Below are positions 25,689-31,843 of a stretch of 32,338 bases of DNA, piece after piece. Made by a program: the position numbers and the translations under genes. Numbering within the stretch: position 1 is the stretch's first letter; the number at the start of each line of letters is the position of its first letter. The notes under the pieces are model-generated. The model searched no databases and was not told the origin of the DNA. It was given only the letters and a program-made list of their open reading frames with translations. The DNA comes from an uncultured Colwellia sp. (GTDB taxonomy: Bacteria; Pseudomonadota; Gammaproteobacteria; Enterobacterales; Alteromonadaceae), in contig CAJXUN010000048.1 in the NCBI GenBank assembly GCA_913061475.1, positions 1-32,338 of the forward strand, given 5' to 3'.

Positions 25689-27167
25689 CTATCTCATTGT
25701 TGTAATTTTGATCCCTTGCAAGCCTTGAAAGACTTCCAAAGCAAAGTTATCGGTCATACCAGAAATATAATCTACGACTAGGTGGGATCTGTTTATCCAC
25801 TCTGCCTCTATGTCTTCATTACCTTTTGTTGAAATTTTGTATGCAAATAAATGCTTGTCGGGAAGTTGATTAAAAAGCCTTTTCTCTATAGCAAGAGAGT
25901 TCTTTTTAATATAGTCATTATCTTTATTAACTAAGGCTTCAAAAGAAGTTTTACTTAATACTAGTAAAGGGGTGAATGAATTCAATAAACCTTTAATAAT
26001 AGAATAGCCTGATAATTCTATAGATTCAGCCTCAGGAGATGTGAATATATATGAGGAAGTAAAGTCTTTTAGTATCTTTAATACACTATGGCTTTCAGTC
26101 CCTTTATTTATCAATTCCAAATTGTGTGTTCCATCAAGTAGATTTTCCAAATTTGATAAATATTTTTCACTAGTATCTCTTACTAACTGATTAATTAGCT
26201 CAGTTTTCATTTGCAAAAATAAACGCAAGTCACCTTTAGGTTCAGTTATTTTTTTTAAAATGCTCGTAGTTAATTTGGTTGGGTTATTAATTTTTTCTAA
26301 CCCTTTTTGCATAAAGCTAATAAAAAATTTTTCCTGAATTATCCCTTTCTCAATACCATCTTCTATATCACTAATACAATAAGAGATATCATCAGATGCT
26401 TCCATTAAATACCCTAAAGGGTGTCTAGTATGTGGTGTCATATTTAATGTATGCCATACATTTTGGATTTGCTTAGTCTCTGTTTCAAAAAAACCAATTT
26501 TCTTAGAAAATGGTCTATCTGATTTCAGTTTATCTTTTGAGCTAGGTGAATAAACGTATTTTAAAAAAGCAGCTAACTGTGTACAGGTCAAATTCAACCC
26601 GTATTCGTCAACGCCACTATTTTGTAATTTAGTAATAATCCTAAACCCCTGAGGGTTGCCATCGAAATATTTAAAATCAGATGTTAAGCGTGATATTAAG
26701 TCTTTATCATCACCATCTTCAATTTGTAGGGCCTGATAAATTACATCGTCAATTTCATTACTAGTAAACCAATGAGCTATCGCGGATTCTCCAAAATGCC
26801 CAAATGGAGGGTTTCCTATATCATGCATTAAACACGCGGTTTCAACTATATCTGATATTGGCATGATGTTCTTTTGCCAAAAAGTTAAGTGTTCTGGCTT
26901 TACTAAAGATTTAAATTCAGTACTTTCTAATAGTTCAGAAATTTTTGCTACTAAGTACCTACCAACATGTGACACTTCTATAGAATGAGTTAAACGAGAC
27001 CTTACAGACGCATTATTCTCTAAGCTAAATACTTGTGCTTTTTGTTGTAATCTTCTGAATGATGCTGAATAAAGCAACCTTCCCCTATCACTTTGAGTAG
27101 ATGCATTTAAACTTGTATGAGGAGCACTAGACTCACGAAGTCTGGTAGTATTTATTAAGCTTTTCAT
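25689..27167 (-). CDS. dGTPase-family HD-domain dNTP triphosphohydrolase
   Basis: A 492-residue cytoplasmic protein of Dgt length (E. coli Dgt about 505). Family marks: DRGRLLYSASFRRLQQKAQV (27-46), RSRLTHSIEVSHVGR (H61), ACLMHDIGNPPFGHFGE (H115, D116, H124) and MEASDDISYCISDIEDG (D259/D260), completing the H...HD...D metal site. Such enzymes split dGTP or other dNTPs to nucleoside and tripolyphosphate. dGTPases in accessory islands are known to protect against phages by depleting dNTPs (established for some dGTPases). The host's own copy is not in this window. Gene order with the 222-aa AEP-like gene 2 bp downstream, and 109 bp from the upstream gene, suggests a two-gene unit with its own promoter. 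Confidence 0.88.
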   Translation of the reverse strand: MKSLINTTRLRESSAPHTSLNASTQSDRGRLLYSASFRRLQQKAQVFSLENNASVRSRLTHSIEVSHVGRYLVAKISELLESTEFKSLVKPEHLTFWQKNIMPISDIVETACLMHDIGNPPFGHFGESAIAHWFTSNEIDDVIYQALQIEDGDDKDLISRLTSDFKYFDGNPQGFRIITKLQNSGVDEYGLNLTCTQLAAFLKYVYSPSSKDKLKSDRPFSKKIGFFETETKQIQNVWHTLNMTPHTRHPLGYLMEASDDISYCISDIEDGIEKGIIQEKFFISFMQKGLEKINNPTKLTTSILKKITEPKGDLRLFLQMKTELINQLVRDTSEKYLSNLENLLDGTHNLELINKGTESHSVLKILKDFTSSYIFTSPEAESIELSGYSIIKGLLNSFTPLLVLSKTSFEALVNKDNDYIKKNSLAIEKRLFNQLPDKHLFAYKISTKGNEDIEAEWINRSHLVVDYISGMTDNFALEVFQGLQGIKITTMR

Positions 27168-27276
27168 TAGTGTGTCACGATAAATTATTGATTACTCCAA
27201 TGGTAACAAATAGGTGCAATTTTGAAACTCTTTTAGATCATTATATTATCTTCTTTGAACTATATAATTGAAGTAA

Positions 27277-28137
27277 TCAACTCTCGATATTTTCTGCACT
27301 ATATCTTCTAAAAGACATATATTTAGTGAAACTGGACTTAATAATTATCTTCCCATTTGGTGAGCGACCAGCATGGCTAACAATGATTACATCTGAGCCA
27401 TCTAATTCACTGACACTCTTAAGCTTAAAATTTCTAAGGAGATCAGTTTTTTGGTTTTTATCAAGTAAAATACTAGGTTCTGTTCGATAATCACCATAAT
27501 TGAGCCATAGTCGACCATTTTTATCTTCATTGAGGTTGTTGATTGTTCCCCAAAATATTCTTGATTCGGCAAGCTGATTTGAAGCTATGCTATTAATAGG
27601 CACCAAGTAATCTTTCAGTTGGCCGTCAATGATTTTTCGGCCTGAGTCCGCAACTATGGTGATGCTTTGACCACGCTCAGCATAATCTGGATTTTTACAT
27701 AAATGAGTCAACAATTGCCTAAGTGACTTGTTTAAAGGGTAACCATTTGAACCGCCAATGGCCTTTTTTTGTGGAGAGGAAGTCCAGTCTGAATCTTCTT
27801 CTCCATGTTTATCATTATCTTGAGAAACGTAAATTGATTGACCGTTAGATTTGTCCAAATCAACACGAATATCAGTAGATGGTAGTTCTGATTCGTTACC
27901 TTCTTCAGAATCATTATCTTCGGCGCTCAAAAGGACTGTCGAAGCGTTACATCCTTCTTTATGGTGTGCTGCAAAACATGCCATTCTCTCGACTTTTTCT
28001 GTCGTAAACCCTTTGGTATACCAAGTCTTTTTATCGCACTCAGGGCAAATGATTAAACCTCGGTATTTCTCAGGTTCATTGCTGTAATCTGAGGTAGAGC
28101 ATAGCGTTCCATCTTCTATATATTTCGCGTAAATCAT
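27277..28137 (-). CDS. Hypothetical protein with N-terminal Cys/His zinc motif
   Basis: A 286-residue soluble protein that I do not recognise. The N-terminal part has CPEC (C31, C34) and ACFAAHHKEGC (C54, H58/H59, C63), which together look like a zinc-binding site. An acidic, Ser-rich linker runs about 72-120. The C-terminal 160 residues form a mixed alpha/beta domain beginning NKSLRQLLTHLCKNPDYAERG, with repeated strands such as GRLWLNYGDYRTEP and DVIIVSHAGRSPNGKIII. The gene starts 16 bp after the HNH gene and is in the same direction, so it is part of that operon. Function: possible nucleic-acid binding, but not shown. Confidence 0.6.
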   Translation of the reverse strand: MIYAKYIEDGTLCSTSDYSNEPEKYRGLIICPECDKKTWYTKGFTTEKVERMACFAAHHKEGCNASTVLLSAEDNDSEEGNESELPSTDIRVDLDKSNGQSIYVSQDNDKHGEEDSDWTSSPQKKAIGGSNGYPLNKSLRQLLTHLCKNPDYAERGQSITIVADSGRKIIDGQLKDYLVPINSIASNQLAESRIFWGTINNLNEDKNGRLWLNYGDYRTEPSILLDKNQKTDLLRNFKLKSVSELDGSDVIIVSHAGRSPNGKIIIKSSFTKYMSFRRYSAENIES

Positions 28138-28153
28138 TCAACCATCCTTGAGT

Positions 28154-28585
28154 TTAACTATTAGATCCAATAAGAGCTCCTGCAACAGCTCCTACAATAG
28201 CACCAATTGGGCCAAATCTCATACCTACTACTGCACCTGTTCCTGCACCTCCTAATAATTTGCGTTTTCTTAATTCAGTTTTTTGTTGTTTGGACTTTGG
28301 CAAAGCCGTTACACCATGAGTTCGCCTAGCCGACTGAGTAGAGGAATTACCTTTTTTTCGATTGCATGGAATACATGCTGGTTGGTAATTATTCATATGA
28401 TTACTACCACCTTTTGATGCTGGTTTAGAGTGGTCAATTTCCCATGCACCTCTAGTGCCAATGACACTATAATTTTTCTTGGCAATTTTCTTATGGCAAA
28501 GATGGCAACACCCGTCAGTTTTGTTATAAACTTTTAACTTAGCAGCATCGTCAAACTTTGGACGGCGTATTGTTTGTTCTTTCAT
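28154..28585 (-). CDS. HNH endonuclease with C-terminal glycine-zipper segment
   Basis: A 143-residue protein. Residues 20-82 form a zinc-type HNH nuclease: CCHLC (C27, C30), WEIDHSKPASKGGSNHMNNY (D51, H52, N65) and ACIPCNRKKGN (C71, C74, N75). HNH domains cut DNA with a beta-beta-alpha metal site. After a basic linker (KSKQQKTELRKRK) comes GGAGTGAVVGMRF and GAIVGAVAGALIG (112-140), a glycine-zipper stretch typical of membrane-inserting or oligomerising peptides. The combination is unusual. The gene sits between a membrane protein gene and the Cys/His-motif gene, each 16 bp apart. The ribosome site AGAGG is strong. Confidence 0.85.
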   Translation of the reverse strand: MKEQTIRRPKFDDAAKLKVYNKTDGCCHLCHKKIAKKNYSVIGTRGAWEIDHSKPASKGGSNHMNNYQPACIPCNRKKGNSSTQSARRTHGVTALPKSKQQKTELRKRKLLGGAGTGAVVGMRFGPIGAIVGAVAGALIGSNS

Positions 28586-28601
28586 GCTTATACCTCTTTA
28601 A

Positions 28602-29390
28602 TTAAGCAGATGTTGTTGCCCAACGGGCAACATGTTCATTTATTAGAAGAAATGAAATAATAGCTAGTACACTGCTAACAACTATTCCCTTACGGCCTGA
28701 GAAAACACCAGTTACACCAACTAAAAATGTCCAAAACCCTTGAACAGAGCTAGTTGTTCTTTGGTTCATCAAACTTAAATAATGAATCAGAATAATAGTT
28801 GTCGTTAATATCAAGCCGGCTAAAGTAACAATGCCAATTACATGCGAAATCATGAAACTCCGCCCGTAACCAGTCAGTGAATGCAAATAGAATTGAATCC
28901 AGTTTGTGCCTTTTGCTAATGAAGTTAGGCTAGGATCAAAGCGGCTGCTTGCTTCTGATAACAGATACATAGAAAAACATAAAAAGACTATTGGGAATAT
29001 CACGTAAAACCACCATTCTTGACTGGTGAAGTGGCCTTTATAAATGGATATTAAAGTGGTAGTGACAGAAAAACTAAGCACGCTTAAAATTGAATATTCA
29101 ATGTAATGCTGTATTTCAACTGCCCAAATAGCATATTGCCAAATAGCCACTATTAAACCAAATGCAGCAAGCCCTATAATACCTCTTTCATCTTTGCTTG
29201 AACTTCGGCTTCGCGAATTTCTATAAATGACACGTTCGCGGTAAACTTCTCGGGTCTTGATAATTGTTCTTGGCGAATTCAGCTCTGGTGACTTTGTGAG
29301 GCCTGAAAATAGTGCGCCAAATAATACCCCCATTACGGGGGATAGTATTAAGCTTTGTGTTAATGAATTATCTATCCAATCAATGAACAT
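28602..29390 (-). CDS. Hypothetical multi-pass membrane protein
   Basis: A 262-residue protein with about six hydrophobic helices (around residues 15-33, 72-90, 98-114, 127-146, 183-204 and 220-252). A basic loop REVYRERVIYRNSRSRSSSK (47-66) follows the first helix, suggesting a cytoplasmic loop. No known family or catalytic motif. Directly upstream of the HNH gene, 16 bp apart, and 39 bp after the YegP-like gene. In island context a membrane effector or pore is possible, but nothing proves it. Confidence 0.6.
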   Translation of the reverse strand: MFIDWIDNSLTQSLILSPVMGVLFGALFSGLTKSPELNSPRTIIKTREVYRERVIYRNSRSRSSSKDERGIIGLAAFGLIVAIWQYAIWAVEIQHYIEYSILSVLSFSVTTTLISIYKGHFTSQEWWFYVIFPIVFLCFSMYLLSEASSRFDPSLTSLAKGTNWIQFYLHSLTGYGRSFMISHVIGIVTLAGLILTTTIILIHYLSLMNQRTTSSVQGFWTFLVGVTGVFSGRKGIVVSSVLAIISFLLINEHVARWATTSA

Positions 29391-29429
29391 AATTATTACC
29401 TACGTTGAGTAAAACTAGAGCACGAGGCT

Positions 29430-29783
29430 CTAGCTATAAACTGCATTTAAAGTTAAATCTTCAATTACAGCGGTAGGCGCATTCTGTTTTACTGACTCGA
29501 TACCGTTATCTCTTCCTTGGGCAGACACATACAACTCGCTCATACCAATCACTTGGTTATTCGAGGCTGTCAAAGTGAAGTAATGCTGCCCATTAGTTGC
29601 GGTTAAACGTCGGTAGTAATTATCATGGGGTGAGTGAGCTTTGACTGAAGCAATGCCGTTTTTGCAGTTGTCTTTTGTTGTATAGCCCTCTGAACTCAAT
29701 ATTGTCTGACTATTCGTAGCTAGTAGGCGAAAGTAAAACTGATTGTTCTTATTGCTTTGAAATATTTGAAACTTAGCATTCAT
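29430..29783 (-). CDS. YegP-like (DUF1508) tandem-repeat protein
   Basis: A 117-residue protein with two copies of the DUF1508 fold. Copy 1: FQIFQSNKNNQFYFRLLATN followed by SQTILSSEGYTTKDNCKNGI; copy 2: HYFTLTASNNQVIGMSELYV and RDNGIESVKQNAP. These are the family's signature segments (N-rich turn, E-GY or E-LY, NGI-SVK). YegP-like proteins are small and widespread, of unknown function, often found on mobile elements. The copies are slightly divergent from each other. It is the first of a leftward row of genes. Confidence 0.85.
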   Translation of the reverse strand: MNAKFQIFQSNKNNQFYFRLLATNSQTILSSEGYTTKDNCKNGIASVKAHSPHDNYYRRLTATNGQHYFTLTASNNQVIGMSELYVSAQGRDNGIESVKQNAPTAVIEDLTLNAVYS

Positions 29784-29811
29784 AATTAATTCTCATATCT
29801 TTAGTTAAAGT

Positions 29812-29832
29812 GGTGCCTACAAAGGGGGCACC
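29812..29832. terminator. Short hairpin upstream of the YegP-like gene
   Basis: GGTGCC (29812-29817) pairs with GGCACC (29827-29832), loop 9 nt. It lies 24 bp beyond the stop of the 33-aa leftward ORF and just before the YegP-like gene leader, so it could end or attenuate transcription between them. The following bases are only moderately T-rich. Confidence 0.35.
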
Positions 29833-29855
29833 GTTACCCATTACATTTATTCACG

Positions 29856-29957
29856 TTATGATGCAGGTGCTGATCGCCAGTGATTACACACTTGCTCCCA
29901 ACGGCCAAATCGATACCGTGGATACGTCGTGACATGAATTACTTTTGCTTTATTCAT
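29856..29957 (-). CDS. Small 33-aa ORF with very strong Shine-Dalgarno
   Basis: On the minus strand an ATG at 29957 runs 33 codons to TAA (residues begin MNKAKVIHVTTYPRYRFGRW; the rest is EQVCNHWRSAPAS). An AAGGAGGG sequence sits 6 nt upstream. The peptide is basic and aromatic with YRFGRWE, not like a random frame. I know no named family, though similar small proteins may exist on mobile elements. The ribosome site lies within a hairpin (see 29964-29986). Confidence 0.55.
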   Translation of the reverse strand: MNKAKVIHVTTYPRYRFGRWEQVCNHWRSAPAS

Positions 29958-29963
29958 GGCAAA

Positions 29964-29986
29964 CCCTCCTTAAAGTTTTTGGGAGG
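29964..29986 (-). promoter_or_regulatory. Hairpin sequestering the Shine-Dalgarno of the 33-aa ORF
   Basis: On the minus strand CCTCCC (29986-29981) can pair with GGAGGG (29969-29964), the core of the ribosome binding site of the ORF starting at 29957. The loop is 11 nt (AAAAACTTTAA). A stem of six strong pairs would hide the site. Confidence 0.45.
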
Positions 29987-29992
29987 TACGTC

Positions 29993-30160
29993 TTGTATTG
30001 AGAAACAACTAAAGTTATGCTTAAAACACATCGTACTAAGATGCTTAAGTATGACTTCGGGGCTTTAGACCTCCGTTATACTGCCCGATAGAAAATATTG
30101 TCGAGATATTTGCTATCATGTTTCACAGATAATAGGTATTAGCCTTGGCTAATACCTATT
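29993..30160 (+). ncRNA. Possible small RNA in the island, ended by a perfect hairpin
   Basis: Plus-strand promoter-like boxes TTGTAT (29993-29998) and TATGCT (30016-30021) with a 17-nt spacer are followed at 30131-30160 by a 14-bp perfect stem and a T-rich tail. The transcript would start near 30028 and be about 140 nt. Within it, CATC-GTACTAA-GATG (near 30032-30046) could form another stem. This is a suggestion only; the hairpin could instead serve the leftward 56-aa gene. Confidence 0.2.
30131..30160 (+). terminator. Perfect 14-bp hairpin with T-rich tail
   Basis: AATAGGTATTAGCC (30131-30144) and its perfect complement GGCTAATACCTATT (30147-30160) with a TT centre; plus-strand tail TTTCTTTTC follows. 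The stop codon of the leftward 56-aa gene (30156-30158) is inside the stem, so it may also end that transcript. Confidence 0.7.
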
Positions 30161-30326
30161 TTTCTTTTCTAACCCCCTTAAATTTTTCACCGTCGGATTT
30201 AACATCCATAAATTGCCCAGTACTAGTATCTCTTTTAACCCAATGACCTGAAGCCGTTTGAGTTTGGGATCTACCTTTAACTGCGCCGTGTCTTCTGTTG
30301 TCGCCTGATTTTCCGTTGCCAGCCAT
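30156..30326 (-). CDS. Small basic 56-aa protein common to mobile elements
   Basis: ATG at 30326 on the minus strand, 56 codons, TAG at 30158-30156. It begins MAGNGKSGDNRRHGAVKGRS and ends with a lysine-rich FKGVRKEK. The Gly/Asn/Arg/Lys-rich sequence (with GHWVKRDTSTGQFMDVK in the middle) is the sort repeatedly seen as tiny uncharacterised proteins on phages and integrative elements, recalled without search. AGAGG with 9-10 nt spacing is a good ribosome site. Highly basic; nucleic-acid binding is plausible. It is transcribed away from the WYL regulator, so the 218-bp gap between them is a divergent control region. Confidence 0.7.
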   Translation of the reverse strand: MAGNGKSGDNRRHGAVKGRSQTQTASGHWVKRDTSTGQFMDVKSDGEKFKGVRKEK

Positions 30327-30543
30327 CTTCTATTACCTCTTTAATTAAAATCACAATATATAGTGTCTGCTAATCTCTATTTGGCACTACATGTATAATC
30401 ATAGTTTAATTTATGATCTGCACGTATCATATGTCAACGTGCCACGTTAATCAAGTTTATTGATGCATGGATTTAATTATACTTGCTATGTGTACGTATT
30501 ATTGATTAATATAGGTAGATCATGAACATTTTAGGGGGCTGTT
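30327..30543. promoter_or_regulatory. Divergent control region between the 56-aa gene and the WYL regulator
   Basis: Inverted arms GCACGT (30420-30425) and ACGTGC (30437-30442) with an 11-nt spacer form a candidate dimer operator. For the WYL gene TTGCTA (30483-30488) and TAATAT (30507-30512) with 18-nt spacing is a promoter candidate. BrxR/CapW-type regulators bind such inverted repeats upstream of defence genes (established for those families), so self-regulation is probable. Confidence 0.45.
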
Positions 30544-31461
30544 TTGGAAAATTTCACATATGACGAACTAATTGAAAAGTATAATGTGCAAAGAGCAGAG
30601 CGATTTGCATACATTGACTTTGTATTGAGGTTTCTAGGTGGGATAAAGCGCTCGGATCTCTTGAAATTCTTTGGTATAGGTGATGCCGCAGCTTCAAAAG
30701 AAATTTCGGAGTATAAAAAATTACGCCCAAGTAATGTTGATTATGATCGGGTTCTAAGAAAAAACGTAATATTACGGGTTACTTTTCGACCATTGATAGA
30801 TTTAGATGCAGAGACTGCTCTAGGAATGTTGGCAAACGGTTTTAATAAAAATAAGTTATATGATCGTCCAATGCTTCCTTATCAAAGAATAGGAGCAACC
30901 CCTCATTATTTGAATATTGAGCTTGTTAGTATGATAACAAGAGCTATTAATTCTAAAACTGCAATAAAATGCAACTATGTTTCAGGAAATAGTAATAACC
31001 GTGGGGAAAGAACACTTTTACCAACTGCATTCTTTTATGATGGACAGTCTTGGATGTTTAGAGCCTTTCATAGGAACTCAATTACAGGAAAAGGTCACTT
31101 CAAATGTTTTGAATTTTCTAGACTACTAAACGTAACAGAATGCCCTAATGATGCTGCTAATGTCTCTGAAACTTTGCCTCAAGATGCTGATTGGCATTTA
31201 GTTGCACCATTACAATTAACTCTACACCCTAGTTTATCACCATATAAAAAAGCCACCATTATTCAAGAGTTTGGGCTAGATGAAGAGCAGAACGAGTTTG
31301 TTATCACTGAAAAAGCAGTGCTAGTTTATTATCTAAAAAAACATTGGAAAATTGATGTGAATGACTCACCTAGTAGTGAAGGGAATTATAACTTTCATTT
31401 AAAAAATGGTGATACCTTAAAACACTTACATTGTATGGAAAATGTATTTAAATATGCTTAG
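30544..31461 (+). CDS. WYL-domain transcriptional regulator, BrxR/CapW-like
   Basis: A 305-residue cytoplasmic protein with three parts: winged helix-turn-helix (about 15-75, FAYIDFVLRFLGGIKRSDLL and IGDAAASKEISEY), WYL domain (about 125-205, IKCNYVSGNSNNRGERTLLP, QSWMFRAFHR with W170) and C-terminal WCX-like dimer domain (about 215-300, LVAPLQLTLHPSLSPYKK, then AVLVYYLKKHW). This layout and length match BrxR of BREX loci and CapW of CBASS loci, repressors that release defence genes on sensing nucleic acid or damage. The start is TTG at 30544 with AGGGGG 7 bp upstream. It is transcribed rightward, facing away from all other island genes. Confidence 0.85.
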   Translation: MENFTYDELIEKYNVQRAERFAYIDFVLRFLGGIKRSDLLKFFGIGDAAASKEISEYKKLRPSNVDYDRVLRKNVILRVTFRPLIDLDAETALGMLANGFNKNKLYDRPMLPYQRIGATPHYLNIELVSMITRAINSKTAIKCNYVSGNSNNRGERTLLPTAFFYDGQSWMFRAFHRNSITGKGHFKCFEFSRLLNVTECPNDAANVSETLPQDADWHLVAPLQLTLHPSLSPYKKATIIQEFGLDEEQNEFVITEKAVLVYYLKKHWKIDVNDSPSSEGNYNFHLKNGDTLKHLHCMENVFKYA

Positions 31462-31564
31462 AAAAGAAGGTTCAAATACTCACAGAATATGCACAGGAGC
31501 ATTCATCAGAAAGTTCTCATTATAGTAGGGTATTACCCAGAGGCTTTGATTTTAAAGGGGAAGG
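31462..31564. other. Right end of the island, no gene seen
   Basis: About 100 bp between the WYL gene stop and the right direct repeat. No ORF or clear hairpin for the WYL gene was found. Confidence 0.4.
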
Positions 31565-31613
31565 ATGGGGTGGCTAAAGGGACTTGAACCCTCGACAACC
31601 GGAATCACAATCC
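31565..31613. repeat. Right attachment-site repeat (attR) within tRNA-His
   Basis: 49 bp identical to 24753-24801, covering the tRNA-His 3' end from CCA back to the anticodon stem. Confidence 0.87.
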
Positions 31614-31642
31614 GGGGCTCTACCAACTGAGCTATAGCCACC
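31566..31642 (-). tRNA. tRNA-His (GTG anticodon)
   Basis: The minus-strand sequence from 31642 begins with the extra G(-1), then GTGGCTATAGCTCAGTTGGT (D arm), the anticodon stem CCCGGATTGTGATTCCGG with GTG in the loop, TGTCG, the T arm GAGGGTTCAAGTCCCTT and the acceptor TAGCCAC-C-CCA with encoded CCA. All stems pair. The G(-1)-C73 pair is the identity mark of bacterial tRNA-His. Its 3' half is the target of the island insertion. Confidence 0.97.
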
Positions 31643-31681
31643 ACTGAACTTACTTAAAACGCCTTGTGGTAAGGCGCGAGG

Positions 31682-31711
31682 ATTGTATGGTATTTTATGG
31701 TGGCATGACAA
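31682..31711 (-). promoter_or_regulatory. Promoter of tRNA-His with GC-rich discriminator
   Basis: On the minus strand TTGTCA (31711-31706), 18-nt spacer, TACAAT (31687-31682), then CCTCGCGCC, the GC-rich discriminator expected for stable-RNA promoters under stringent control. Transcription would start near 31675, with a short CGCCTT/AAGGCG stem (31660-31676) in the leader. Confidence 0.6.
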
Positions 31712-31843
31712 GTAAAATATGCGCTTTTAGATAATTTTTCTTTAATTTCTTACAGTCGCTGGATAATACAGAGTCATGCTAGCAGCAAATTGCTCTTTGA
31801 TGAAAACCTTCAGTTGCAAAGTTGCCAACTAGCATCATCACGG

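Larger units (their letters stand above)
24753..31613. mobile_element. Integrase-less genomic island in the 3' end of tRNA-His
   Basis: About 6.8 kb lies between perfect 49-bp direct repeats, the right one being the 3' part of an intact tRNA-His. This is the standard product of site-specific integration by a tyrosine recombinase using a tRNA attachment site. No integrase, excisionase or relaxase gene is present, so the element depends on a helper or has lost mobility. Inside are a leftward series of accessory genes (small proteins, YegP-like, membrane protein, HNH, Cys/His-motif protein, dGTPase, AEP-like protein) and a divergent WYL regulator at the right end. The content resembles defence cargo. 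Confidence 0.82.

Noticed and set aside
28154-28585. HNH gene as a homing endonuclease in an intron
   Set aside because: It is a stand-alone gene in an ordered operon, with no split host gene or intron core around it.
25018-31461. A BREX, CBASS or restriction-modification system
   Set aside because: Only the regulator type is shared; no BrxX/PglZ, cyclase, methyltransferase or helicase gene is present.
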